From Brevibacillus brevis (GTDB lineage: Bacteria > Bacillota > Bacilli > Brevibacillales > Brevibacillaceae), in NCBI RefSeq assembly GCF_031583145.1, contig NZ_CP134050.1, forward strand, positions 5,197,501 through 5,261,500: DNA of 64,000 bases. Reading direction: 5' to 3'. A model generated the notes under the pieces. That model did no database searches. It saw only the letters and a list, made by a program, of their open reading frames with translations, and had not been told where the DNA came from. Below are positions 44,043-52,138 of the stretch, piece by piece. Each line of letters starts with the position of its first letter. The first letter of the stretch is position 1. The translations under genes were made by a program, and so were the position numbers.

Positions 44043-44563
44043 GCTGCGTCCGGAAGACGGTCCTGGACGCGCGATTTCCAATTTTCCTGCGTCAGCAGTC
44101 CAGCCAGATCGTCTCCGAACAGCTCCTGAATCTCCGTCCGTGTCATGAGATAGGATTCCGTGGGAAAGCGATACTCGATAGCCTGAAGGTTGTCGATCAA
44201 GGCAAAGGCTGCGATGGAATTGTAGAGCAGCGCTTGCTCTACCTCGCTTCTTCTCGGATCGTCTACGGAGCTCCTGTACTGAATTTGGAGCTTCAGCTGC
44301 TCGGGATAAAGCTGAAACTCCCGCTCCCAGCCGTTCAGGGGCAGACGCCCGTACAGATTGATCAGATTGCTCGCGTTTCCCAGGTACTTGTTTTTGTACG
44401 GCAGAATCGAGCTCAAATGGTGTGTCAATGGGTTTTGCTGCTCCTGCTCGTATCTCTGTGCCCTCTCGATCTTGTAAGGAATGACAACTCCTCGAATGAG
44501 GACAAACAGAAGCACTCCCGCCAGAGCAAGAATCAGGATCGCTTTATGTCTCGTCGCGTTCAT
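44015..44563 (-). CDS. DUF4825-like membrane-anchored protein
   Basis: A 182-residue protein with one N-terminal TM segment (about 9-27, ILILALAGVLLFVLIRGVV) and an extracytoplasmic domain. That domain begins NKYLGNASNLINLYGRLPL and continues QLYPEQLKLQIQYRS and EVEQALLYNSIAAFALIDNLQAIEYRF, the pattern of DUF4825. Such domains occur beside membrane regulators in Firmicutes; function is unknown. Its start overlaps the previous gene by 20 bases, and GGGGGA precedes the ATG. Confidence 0.7.
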   Translation of the reverse strand: MNATRHKAILILALAGVLLFVLIRGVVIPYKIERAQRYEQEQQNPLTHHLSSILPYKNKYLGNASNLINLYGRLPLNGWEREFQLYPEQLKLQIQYRSSVDDPRRSEVEQALLYNSIAAFALIDNLQAIEYRFPTESYLMTRTEIQELFGDDLAGLLTQENWKSRVQDRLPDAAKTSPRFKQ

Positions 44564-45233
44564 CCGCTTCCCCCACTTCGTATTTCATGATGAGCTTGGG
44601 CATGAGGTGAAAAGCGAGAGGAAGTACGATGGAGACCACAGGCAGCAAGTAAGGGATCGCGATCATGGCAAACTGGTACGGACCCGAAATGGTGACAGGC
44701 CGACCAAACCAGATGCTGCTGCCAAACTGCAGCGCTGTCGTATACAGGGTGGACACGATCATATAGATCGTCCAGAGCGTCCAGACTGTGTTTCGATACA
44801 CGATAGCTGCTCGCAAATCCATCTTCATTACGCCCTCGGGAGCCGTCTTCTTCTTTTTCAGCAGCGCTGCATAGATAAGACCGGCCAGCAGGCTCAGCGA
44901 GAAAAGCGCGAGGCTTTGCACCTCTCCTGCTCCCACGATCTGCAAAGGCATCGAAACGATCCACGCTACCAGCAGATAGAGCAGCACTCGCTGCACCCAT
45001 TCCAGCCAAAAGCCGTTTGCACGGATGCGCCGCTTTCCACCCAGGAGGATGTCGATGGATGGGAGGTTAGACTTTGCCACGCGTACCGCTTGGTCGTAGG
45101 CCATGCCGCCCGCCGTCAAGTCCGCGACCCGCGCCTCCAAATTGCTCAGTACTTCTTCCCTTAATTCCTGTGCCTGACTGCTCCCTCGATAAGGACGAAA
45201 CAGCTGTTCCACATGATGGCGCAAAGGATCCAT
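44544..45233 (-). CDS. Permease-prefix-domain membrane protein
   Basis: A 229-residue protein: a soluble N-terminal helical domain (about 1-75, MDPLRHHVEQLF, ELREEVLSNLEARVADLTAGGMAYDQAVRVA) of the permease prefix domain 1 kind, followed by four TM segments and a charged tail (EVGEADERDE). It is encoded between a PadR regulator and a DUF4825 protein, a common trio that may modulate signalling or transport. No transport motif is present. Its start lies 7 bases after the PadR stop. Confidence 0.75.
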   Translation of the reverse strand: MDPLRHHVEQLFRPYRGSSQAQELREEVLSNLEARVADLTAGGMAYDQAVRVAKSNLPSIDILLGGKRRIRANGFWLEWVQRVLLYLLVAWIVSMPLQIVGAGEVQSLALFSLSLLAGLIYAALLKKKKTAPEGVMKMDLRAAIVYRNTVWTLWTIYMIVSTLYTTALQFGSSIWFGRPVTISGPYQFAMIAIPYLLPVVSIVLPLAFHLMPKLIMKYEVGEADERDET

Positions 45234-45240
45234 GTTCGTT

Positions 45241-45582
45241 TCAGCCCTTCCTTTCTATCAGTTGGTCGATCAATTCCTTCGCCACTTTCCAGGCGGCGAG
45301 GGCCCTTTCGTACGCTTCCGCACCCTCGGGGGTCAGCCGGTAATACTTTCTCCGCCCGCCCTGCGTCTCATCTCCCCAGTACGAGGCAATCAACTTTTGC
45401 CCCTCGAGCCTTTTCAAACTGGTGTACAGCGAAGGCTCCTTCAGCTCGTACTGTCCGCCGCTGTTCTTCGCGATGGCTTTGATAATTTCATAGCCGTAAT
45501 TGTCACCCTCGGACAAGACGCGCAGGATAATCGCATCGAGATGCCCACGGATGATATCGCTGCTGATGCTGCTTTCCCCCAT
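45241..45582 (-). CDS. PadR family transcriptional regulator
   Basis: A 113-residue winged-helix repressor: SDIIRGHLDAIILRVLSEGDNYGYEIIKAIAKNSGG, then LKEPSLYTSLKRLEGQKLIASYWGDETQGGRRKYYRLTPEG, the canonical PadR domain with its wing, and a short dimerisation helix. The ATG at 45582 has GAGGTG 6 bases upstream; the frame continues upstream without coding character. It is the first gene of the PadR/membrane protein/DUF4825 operon. Confidence 0.92.
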   Translation of the reverse strand: MGESSISSDIIRGHLDAIILRVLSEGDNYGYEIIKAIAKNSGGQYELKEPSLYTSLKRLEGQKLIASYWGDETQGGRRKYYRLTPEGAEAYERALAAWKVAKELIDQLIERKG

Positions 45583-45608
45583 CTCTTTCACCTCTACACA
45601 CAACTTAT

Positions 45609-45624
45609 CACATATTACTATGTG
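45609..45624. promoter_or_regulatory. Probable PadR operator
   Basis: CACATA-N4-TATGTG, a perfect 16-bp dyad 27 bases upstream of the PadR start, in the promoter position. PadR proteins usually bind such A+T-rich dyads before their own genes. Confidence 0.6.
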
Positions 45625-45796
45625 TGACAATGTACTCTGCAACAAAATCTCACCTGCGAGCCACTTCGCTCTATGTTCTTCCAATCGTTTTGTTTTTTGC
45701 CATCTTTTATAGCCCGGTTGAGTCATTTGGAAAACATTTCATGCTGATATGCTAGTGATAGCTCTGCCACAGCGTCCAATCAAAGGGGGAATCACT

Positions 45797-47230
45797 TTGC
45801 CACCTGGAAGGAAGAAACAGTCTGCTTGCTGCTTGGCCTTGCTGATCGCCGCTTTTCTCTTCCTCAGCCATTTTGGCCCTGCTCACGCGAGAGCAGCCGA
45901 ACAGAACAGCCAGGAATCCTTGCAGCAGCGGATAGACCGGGCACTGCCGGGCGAAACCCTTTCCTTACCGGAGGGTACATACTCGGGCCCCATTCGCATC
46001 ACCAAGCCGCTTACTGTGGTCGCTCAAGGCTCTGTCACGATCTCCCATCCATCCCCTGATCCAGCACGCGAGCCGGTTGTCACCATCGACAGCGACCATG
46101 TGACCCTGCAAGGCATCACGATCACGGACAAACGCATCAACCCCAAAGACGCTTCACTCGTTTTGAAAGGAAACGACAATGTGCTCGAGCAAATCCGCAT
46201 CGAGACGATGGGAACAGGCATTCAGCTGCGAGAAGCTACGAATAACACTCTGCACGACATCCGCATCACGGGAAAGGTCAAGGATCGGAGCGTCGCCGGC
46301 GCTGCTTTGCACGATCATGCCAGCCACGGAGCCTCTTCCGCCGGGAACGGGGACCCCGCAGGCAATGTCCCGGCACGCAAAGGGAACGGGATCGATCTGT
46401 TTCAATCGCATCAAAACCGCCTCATCGGCAACCAGATCACCAACGTTTTTGACGGCATCTATCTGGAGAGAAGCACCGGCAATCAGATCCTCCGAAATAC
46501 AGTCGAGAAATCACGCTACGGCTACCACTTCATGGGGACAGCCCGGACACTTCTGGCGGACAATACCGGGACCGAAAACGTAACCGGAGCAATGCTGATG
46601 GAAACCACCCAAGCGACGGTTCAAAACAATCGGTTCCTCAAACAAAAGAACAATCCCAATTCGCAAGGGATCCTCTTGTACGACGTGACGGATTCGAAGC
46701 TTAGCGGCAATCACATCGAAGGCAATCGGGTCGGATTGTACCTGGAAAACTCGACTGGCGTAGACATCCGGGAAAATCGGCTGTTGTTAAACTTCATCGG
46801 GATGCAGGTAAAGGCTTCGTCCGCGAATATGTTTGCGGCCAACCAGCTCGTCTCCAACGTCATTCAGGCGCAAGCGCAGGACAGCGACTCGGACCGCTTC
46901 TTCGGCAACTACTGGGACAACCTGCAGACACTCGACACCGATGGGGACGGGCATAGCGACCTCCCGTATGAAATGAATCCTTTTTACCTGGCATTGACGG
47001 ATGCCGTATCGCCTTACCAGCTCTTTTTCCAGGCACCAGGCTTCGTCTTTTTGGAGAGCCTGTTCTCTTCCGGGACGGACACCTCTATCCGCGACGAAAG
47101 CCCATCCGTAGCGATCACCACGGATGGGGATGAACAGGCTTCCCGTCCCCTCTGGGCAACCGGGATCCTCGGGCTCTTGCTGCTCGCAGGCAGCGTATCA
47201 ATCATGTATACAGGAGGAAAACGACAATGA
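45797..47230 (+). CDS. nosD: NosD-like periplasmic copper-site maturation protein
   Basis: A 477-residue protein with a signal peptide (about 1-34, ending GPAHARA), a right-handed beta-helix of CASH/NosD repeats (about 55-390, for example GNGIDLFQSHQNRLIGNQI, GIYLERSTGNQIL and VGLYLENSTGVDIRENRL), and one C-terminal TM segment (about 455-472). NosD is required to mature the CuZ centre of nitrous oxide reductase. An Asp/His/Gly-rich insert (about 170-205, HDHASHG) is unusual. The TTG at 45797 is chosen because AAAGGGGG lies 7 bases before it. Confidence 0.85.
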   Translation: MPPGRKKQSACCLALLIAAFLFLSHFGPAHARAAEQNSQESLQQRIDRALPGETLSLPEGTYSGPIRITKPLTVVAQGSVTISHPSPDPAREPVVTIDSDHVTLQGITITDKRINPKDASLVLKGNDNVLEQIRIETMGTGIQLREATNNTLHDIRITGKVKDRSVAGAALHDHASHGASSAGNGDPAGNVPARKGNGIDLFQSHQNRLIGNQITNVFDGIYLERSTGNQILRNTVEKSRYGYHFMGTARTLLADNTGTENVTGAMLMETTQATVQNNRFLKQKNNPNSQGILLYDVTDSKLSGNHIEGNRVGLYLENSTGVDIRENRLLLNFIGMQVKASSANMFAANQLVSNVIQAQAQDSDSDRFFGNYWDNLQTLDTDGDGHSDLPYEMNPFYLALTDAVSPYQLFFQAPGFVFLESLFSSGTDTSIRDESPSVAITTDGDEQASRPLWATGILGLLLLAGSVSIMYTGGKRQ

Positions 47231-47769
47231 AGAAACGTACGTGGGTAACCATCATGGGAGCAATCGTGGGGATGAGCATGCTGATCATCGGCTGCGGCAA
47301 GCAAGAGGCGCAGCCCGTCGAGATCGCGGAAGGCGTGGACAAATGCGATGTCTGCCACATGCATGTCGCCAATGACCAGCATGCGACAGAGCTCATTCTT
47401 CAGGACGGTAAAGTCTTGAAATTTGATGATATCGGATGTATGCACACGTGGGTCAAAGAGCATGGAACCGAGCAGGTAGATGTGCAGTTTGTCCGCGACT
47501 ACTACTCGGCAGAATGGCTGAAAGCAGATCGGGCGGCCTTCGCTTACGACAAGACCTTCCAAACACCCATGGGGTACGGCATCTACTCCTTCCGGGACAA
47601 AGCCGCCGCCGAGGCGTTTGTACAGGAACAGAAAGCCGGCGTCGTGATGAACGCGGACGGGCTGAGCAGCCATACCTGGGAGCGGACGATCAGTGAACAC
47701 ATGAAGATGAATGGGAGCATGGACGGCAAGCCATCGGGTGAAACGATGCAGCCCATGTCCCAGCATTGA
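47227..47769 (+). CDS. nosL: NosL family copper-chaperone lipoprotein
   Basis: A 180-residue lipoprotein with lipobox LIIGC (C about 23). The mature part has the metal-binding motif KCDVCHMHV (about 46-54), then FDDIGCMHTWVKEHG, DYYSAEWLKADRAAFAYDK and TPMGYGIYSFRDKAAAEAFV, all NosL hallmarks. The Met/His-rich tail (HMKMNGSMDG, MQPMSQH) may add Cu(I) ligands. Its ATG overlaps the nosD stop (ATGA). Confidence 0.92.
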   Translation: MKKRTWVTIMGAIVGMSMLIIGCGKQEAQPVEIAEGVDKCDVCHMHVANDQHATELILQDGKVLKFDDIGCMHTWVKEHGTEQVDVQFVRDYYSAEWLKADRAAFAYDKTFQTPMGYGIYSFRDKAAAEAFVQEQKAGVVMNADGLSSHTWERTISEHMKMNGSMDGKPSGETMQPMSQH

Positions 47770-47785
47770 CCGGGGGTAGAACGCC

Positions 47786-48592
47786 ATGCACATTCACCTC
47801 ATCGCCAAGCGGGAAGTGACCTTCGGTTTCCGCAATCCGTGGTCGTATTCGTTTTTGGCTCTGTTCACCTTGTTCAGCTTGGGCCTCCTGGTGATCCAGT
47901 CACAGAGCTTTCTGGATGGCTACACGTATTCGACGGGCACCATGCTGAATCTGATCCTGTACTTGCTGCCCCTCATGACAATGCTCCTCTCCGCCTTCTC
48001 CTTGACAGCTGAAAAGGAGGAAGGGAACTGGCAGCTTTTATCCACCTATGCGATGACGTCAACCTCCTTTCTGTTCGGGAAGTACGCAGGTCAGGCCATC
48101 GTTCTGATCACGATCGTCTGCTTTGGCTACGGCCTCTCCGGGGTCGCCGGCGTCCTTCTGGGCAAAAGCTTTTCGCTCGCGGCTCTCCTGTTTCTGCTTG
48201 TGTTTTCGGTGTCGATCATCCTGTTGTTTTTGGGAATGGCAATGATGATCGGTGCGCTCAGCAAAAACCGCTGGCAGGCGCTCACCATGGGGGTTGCCGT
48301 CTGGTTTTTCCTGATCCTGGCGTGGCCGACTCTGCTTATTTCCGCGCTGAGCTTTGTGCCGTACACGTGGATCAAGCCGTTGCTGCAGCTCGCGACATTT
48401 TTCAATCCTGCTGAATTTGTACGCATTTTTTCTGTGGCGCGCTTGGGCGGCGGCTCGATCTTTGGCCCCGAATACTACAAATGGATGTACTGGATCGATT
48501 CACCCTTGGGCGATGTCCTATTCGTCGCCCTCAGTCTGTGTTGGATCGCAGTCACCATGTACATTGCCAAAATAGCGTGGGAAAGAAGGTAG
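47786..48592 (+). CDS. nosY: NosY-like ABC transporter permease
   Basis: A 268-residue, six-TM ABC-2 permease: a short cytoplasmic start with AKREVTFGFRNPWSYSFLALFTLFSL, the loop EKEEGNWQLLSTYAMTSTSFLFGKYAGQAI, LSKNRWQALTMGVAVW, and a C-terminal TM. The set nosD-nosL-nosY-nosF and the order-specific motifs identify it as the membrane part of the NosDFY complex. It follows nosL by 16 bases. Confidence 0.82.
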   Translation: MHIHLIAKREVTFGFRNPWSYSFLALFTLFSLGLLVIQSQSFLDGYTYSTGTMLNLILYLLPLMTMLLSAFSLTAEKEEGNWQLLSTYAMTSTSFLFGKYAGQAIVLITIVCFGYGLSGVAGVLLGKSFSLAALLFLLVFSVSIILLFLGMAMMIGALSKNRWQALTMGVAVWFFLILAWPTLLISALSFVPYTWIKPLLQLATFFNPAEFVRIFSVARLGGGSIFGPEYYKWMYWIDSPLGDVLFVALSLCWIAVTMYIAKIAWERR

Positions 48593-48596
48593 GTCC

Positions 48597-49358
48597 ATGG
48601 CAACGAAGGGATTGGTCATTTGGCAAGTCACGAAAAAGATAGCGGATAAGGTGGTTGTCCAGCCATTTGATCTGCATATCGAGCCTGGTGAGGTGGTAGC
48701 CCTATGCGGCGGAAACGGAGCGGGGAAAAGCACGATCTTGCGCATGATTGTCGGGATCCTGTCTCCTACCTCCGGAACGATTTCGTTGCACAGCAAGACC
48801 TATGCCGAGCACCGGGTGGAATATCTGCAGCAAATCGGGTACATGCCCGATCACTTCAACTTTGCTTCCGCCCTGACTGCACGCGAAACCATTCGCTTCT
48901 ACGCCGCTCTGCGCGGGAAATCGTCGGAAGCAGCCGATACGGCTCTGCGCGCTGTCGGTTTGGAAGAGGCCAAAAACAAGCGGGTCACCCAGTTTTCCAA
49001 AGGAATGCAGCAGCGCTTGCTGTTCGCCCAAGCCATTTTGGCCAAACCGTCTCTCGTCGTTCTGGACGAACCGACGAACGGGCTTGATCCCTATTGGATG
49101 GATGCCTTTGTCGACCTCGTCCGGGAGCTGAAGCAGGCTGGCCAATCCGTCCTGTTTTCGACGCATCAGCTGCAAGTGGCTGACGCGGTCGCCGACCGGG
49201 CGATCTTCCTGATGGACGGGCACGTCGCTCGGGACAGCCCGATCCAGGAATACCGGAGGGAATACGGGGCGAATGGATTGTACGCTGCCTTCTCCGAGCT
49301 GTTTGCCCCTTCCCTCCGGAGCGGCGGCCCCTCCGAGTCTTCCCAGCGGCGAAGATGA
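48597..49358 (+). CDS. nosF: NosF-like ABC transporter ATP-binding protein
   Basis: A 253-residue ATPase with Walker A GGNGAGKST (about 39-47), signature FSKGMQQR (about 139), Walker B LVVLDEPTNGLDP (about 158-170) and switch FSTHQL. It ends with the family's C-terminal stretch before a low-complexity RSGGPSES tail. It powers the NosDFY complex. It starts 4 bases after nosY and is the last gene of the operon. Confidence 0.85.
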   Translation: MATKGLVIWQVTKKIADKVVVQPFDLHIEPGEVVALCGGNGAGKSTILRMIVGILSPTSGTISLHSKTYAEHRVEYLQQIGYMPDHFNFASALTARETIRFYAALRGKSSEAADTALRAVGLEEAKNKRVTQFSKGMQQRLLFAQAILAKPSLVVLDEPTNGLDPYWMDAFVDLVRELKQAGQSVLFSTHQLQVADAVADRAIFLMDGHVARDSPIQEYRREYGANGLYAAFSELFAPSLRSGGPSESSQRRR

Positions 49359-49366
49359 TCCCGAAG

Positions 49367-49405
49367 AAAAAATGGAGAAGCCCCTTTTTTCCGGAAGGCT
49401 TCTCC
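49367..49405 (-). terminator. Intrinsic terminator of the ATP-grasp/monooxygenase operon
   Basis: A 9-bp stem GGAGAAGCC (49374-49382) with 49397-49405; the minus strand carries ATTTTTTC after it. The plus side has no good T-run, so it serves mainly the minus-strand operon. Confidence 0.7.
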
Positions 49406-49426
49406 TGATTTCCTGCAAATCTTCTG

Positions 49427-50386
49427 CTACGCCTCTACCTTGACGCCTTTCTCGACGTTCGCCAGCTCGCGTCCGAGGAACTTGGCCACTTCCAGCATGC
49501 CGTAGGTGCCAGCAGCAGCTTCCGCGTCCGAGTTGTAGTTGGTATTCGTGTTGATGTCGTACGTGAAAATTTCTCCGTCGCGATTGCGGATGAATTCGAT
49601 GCCGGCTATCTGGATGCCGTTTGCCGCCAGAAATCGTTCATACTTGTCGATGATCGGATCGTGGAAGCCATCCACGATCTGAAACTTCGGCTTCGCCGGC
49701 ACTTCCTCTCCTACCGGGCAAAACAAGTCCCCGATCTGGCAAGCGTCGGCCGGACACAGCTCAAAGCCTTCGGACGTGTCCACCTGCACGGCATAAAGGA
49801 ACTTCCCGCCGACGAACTCGCAGCGGGTGATAAACGGCTGCGGAGCCTGGATGTACTCCTGGATCAGCGTGATGCCATCCACCGGCTCGTCGAATGCCGG
49901 TCCGTTCACGTACGACTCCAGACCTTCCAGCGAGTGAAACAGTTGCACCCCAAGCCCCTTCCCTGCCCGGTTGTGCTTGGTGATGAACGATTGCCCCTCG
50001 AAGGAACGAGCCGCTTTCAAAATCTGCTCCTTGCCTACTGCCGCGATGGTCCGGGGCGTACGGATGCCGTGTCCGGCCAAGGCCAAATACTGAGCGACCT
50101 TGCTCACCTCCAGACGCAGGGCGCTCGTTCCGTTAAACACTTTGCGGCCGTAGCTCTCCAGCCAGTCCAGCACGGCTCCCGTCAACTCCGGAGCATAGCG
50201 GTGGCCGCGAGTGTGGGAAGAAGCGCTCATGCGGCTGTAATAGACGCCGACAGGAGGCTCTTGTGTCAAATCGACAGTGCCTTCGTCCAGGTGCCACTCC
50301 TCGTAAGGCAGTCCCAGCTCTCGCAATCGCTTGGTCAAATGAACGGTCCATTCGCTGTTTTCATGGATGACGTAGATCTTTTTCAT
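49427..50386 (-). CDS. ATP-grasp (RimK-like) ligase, unknown substrate
   Basis: A 319-residue ATP-grasp protein. It has an N-terminal pre-ATP-grasp part (MKKIYVIHENSEWTVHLTKRLRELGLPYEEW), then FNGTSALRLEVSKVAQYLALAGHGIRTPRTI, the ATP-binding ITKHNRAGKGLGVQLF (about 148-163), and the metal/catalytic segment GIEFIRNRDGEIFTYDINTNTNYN (about 265-288), a RimK/D-ala-D-ala ligase pattern. It should form a carboxylate-amine bond. The ATG at 50386 follows GAGGAGA. It lies 49 bases after the flavin monooxygenase gene, and they share a promoter and terminator. The substrate is unknown. Confidence 0.82.
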   Translation of the reverse strand: MKKIYVIHENSEWTVHLTKRLRELGLPYEEWHLDEGTVDLTQEPPVGVYYSRMSASSHTRGHRYAPELTGAVLDWLESYGRKVFNGTSALRLEVSKVAQYLALAGHGIRTPRTIAAVGKEQILKAARSFEGQSFITKHNRAGKGLGVQLFHSLEGLESYVNGPAFDEPVDGITLIQEYIQAPQPFITRCEFVGGKFLYAVQVDTSEGFELCPADACQIGDLFCPVGEEVPAKPKFQIVDGFHDPIIDKYERFLAANGIQIAGIEFIRNRDGEIFTYDINTNTNYNSDAEAAAGTYGMLEVAKFLGRELANVEKGVKVEA

Positions 50387-50435
50387 CGTAGGATTCTCCT
50401 CATTTTTCCGTTTTTCTGCCCCCAGACGGGGTGGA

Positions 50436-51497
50436 CTAGGACAACAGGGTAGTCGGTGATTCAGCCCGGAGGCGTTCTGCCAAAGGCATGACATCCTTGG
50501 CAAAACGCTCCATTTCCTCCAGCTGCGGAGAGAATTGCAGCAGCAAGAGATCGACGCCCGCCTTTTCGAAGGCCAGGATGCGCTCGGCAATTTGCTCCGG
50601 TGTCCCGATCAGATCGGGGCGCAGCCCTCGGTTGGATACGGAATAGTCCCGCAATTGAATGTGCTGTTCGAGCTGCGACTTGTTGACGAAGTCCTGGTAG
50701 CCTGCGTAGCCGCTCGACTCCTTCACATCCGTGATGCGGGCCAGTTCGGCCTGCGCCTCCTCCTCCGTCGGGCGGCAAATGACGTAGGCGGCCATCCCAA
50801 ACGAAAAGAACGGCGCTTTCCCCGCCTGCTTCCGGCGTTCCCTCATGTCCCGGATTTTCCGCTCGACCTCTTCCGGCGTGCCGCCGTGCATCACATAGGC
50901 GTCGCATGCGGAGGATATGACTTCTTTTCCGCGCTCGCTTTCTCCGCCTGCGTACAGGATGGGATTCGGACGTTGGACAGGCTTTGGCGCCAGCCTGGCT
51001 TCGCGAATGTCATAAAATTTACCATGGTAGCTGAACGTCTCTTCGGTCCAGAGACCTTTCAGCACGTCCAAAAATTCCAGCGTGCGCTCGTACCGTTCGT
51101 CGTGTTCGGTGAAAATTCCCCCGTACTGACGGGCCTCTTCCTCCCACCACGCCGACACCACATTCAAGGTAAAGCGGCCGTTGCTGATATGATCGATGTT
51201 CGCCGCCATTTTTGCCGTAACAGCTGGATTGTGAAAGCCCGGGCGAACCGCTGTCATGATCTCGATTTTTTCTGTAACCGCTGCCAAAGCGGCGGCTGTC
51301 GACCACGCTTCGAGCGAATCCGACTCCGGACCTTTTATATCGTTCAAGTACAGCTCCGCGATGAGCGTGGTATCGTAGCCCCAGCGCTCGGCCGCTTGAA
51401 TCACCGTCTTGGCGTATTCAAACGTCGGGGGCATGTGTTCGTCTTCAACATTTCGGAGCCAACCGCCAAAAATCGGTAACCAAAAGCCGTATTTCAT
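50436..51497 (-). CDS. Luciferase-like (LLM) flavin-dependent monooxygenase, SfnG/SsuD-like
   Basis: A 353-residue TIM-barrel FMNH2-dependent monooxygenase. It opens MKYGFWLPIFGGWLRNVE, close to the alkanesulfonate/dimethylsulfone monooxygenase group, with AVRPGFHNPAVTAKMAANIDHISNGRFTLNVVSAWW (about 85-120) and PNPILYAGGESERGKEV (about 178) typical of the SsuD/SfnG family. It probably breaks C-S bonds in organosulfur compounds. No flavin reductase is adjacent. AAAGGAG is 7 bases before the ATG. It is the first gene of a two-gene operon with the ATP-grasp gene. Confidence 0.88.
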   Translation of the reverse strand: MKYGFWLPIFGGWLRNVEDEHMPPTFEYAKTVIQAAERWGYDTTLIAELYLNDIKGPESDSLEAWSTAAALAAVTEKIEIMTAVRPGFHNPAVTAKMAANIDHISNGRFTLNVVSAWWEEEARQYGGIFTEHDERYERTLEFLDVLKGLWTEETFSYHGKFYDIREARLAPKPVQRPNPILYAGGESERGKEVISSACDAYVMHGGTPEEVERKIRDMRERRKQAGKAPFFSFGMAAYVICRPTEEEAQAELARITDVKESSGYAGYQDFVNKSQLEQHIQLRDYSVSNRGLRPDLIGTPEQIAERILAFEKAGVDLLLLQFSPQLEEMERFAKDVMPLAERLRAESPTTLLS

Positions 51498-51560
51498 CGC
51501 TCTCTTCTCCTTTGCCTTCGGGACTGAAACGACGTGAATGGGTTGAAAGAAAGTAAAGTA

Positions 51561-51589
51561 ATCCTACTACAAAAACCGGAATACTTCAA
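51561..51589 (-). promoter_or_regulatory. Promoter of the monooxygenase/ATP-grasp operon
   Basis: TTGAAG (51584-51589), 17 bases and TAGGAT (51561-51566) on the minus strand, about 65 bases before the start. The A+T-rich surround (TATTCCGG within the spacer) could hold a sulfur-control site such as CymR's, but this is not clear. Confidence 0.5.
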
Positions 51590-51615
51590 TATTCTGATTT
51601 TGGAGAACAGCAGAA

Positions 51616-51651
51616 AGGCTCTGACGCTGTTCATTCTCAGCATCAGAGCCT
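51616..51651. repeat. Inverted repeat, 14-bp arms
   Basis: AGGCTCTGACGCTG (51616-51629) and its near-perfect complement (51638-51651) flank an 8-base loop. Neither side has a strong T-run, so terminator function is doubtful. It lies between divergent genes (monooxygenase leftward, cupredoxin rightward). Confidence 0.5.
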
Positions 51652-51748
51652 CGTGGGCGGGATGATTTTCTTGTTTATCCAAAACCATGCGAGGACAGGA
51701 TAATAGGTAAAATCACCAAGATTTCACCCGCAAAGGAGCTGATGTGTA

Positions 51749-52138
51749 ATGACTCGTCAACGTCTTTCGCAGCTTCGTTATCCATTCATCGCATTGGCTG
51801 TGACGTTAGCGCTACTCGGAACGCATCATCAATATCGACTACATACGTCTTACGCCGCTACGCAACGTACCCAGACCGTCACCATTTCCAGTGCCGGTTT
51901 TTTGCCTAACCGCATATCCGTCCACGAAGGGGAGCACATCTCGTTGATGGTCGTGAACACGGACACTCGCCCGCACAACCTCGCTATTCGCGAGTTGAAC
52001 GTCTCTTCAACCGAGCTCAAGCCGACGCAGTCGACCACGCTGCAATTTGCCGCCGTGAAGAAAGGGCAGTATGCCTTTGTGTCCGATTCTCCCGGCTATC
52101 CGGAGACCGGGTATCAAGGAGTGCTGATCATCGAGTAA
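51749..52138 (+). CDS. Secreted cupredoxin-like protein without the copper-binding cysteine
   Basis: A 129-residue protein: signal peptide about 1-37 (RYPFIALAVTLALLGTHH, up to SYAA) and a single cupredoxin beta-sandwich (QTVTISSAGFLPNRISVHEGEHISLMVVNTDTRPHNLAIREL, then YAFVSDSPGYPETGYQGVLII). The His of RPHNL fits the first ligand, but the loop that normally carries Cys-x-x-x-His-x-x-x-Met reads SDSPGYPETGY, without Cys or His, so a blue copper site is not expected. AAAGGAG lies 10 bases before the ATG. Its 3' end overlaps the convergent MFS gene by 11 bases. Confidence 0.8.
   Translation: MTRQRLSQLRYPFIALAVTLALLGTHHQYRLHTSYAATQRTQTVTISSAGFLPNRISVHEGEHISLMVVNTDTRPHNLAIRELNVSSTELKPTQSTTLQFAAVKKGQYAFVSDSPGYPETGYQGVLIIE

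Noticed and set aside
51616-51651. Inverted repeat as terminator
   Set aside because: It lies between divergent genes and has no proper T-run, so it is listed only as a repeat.
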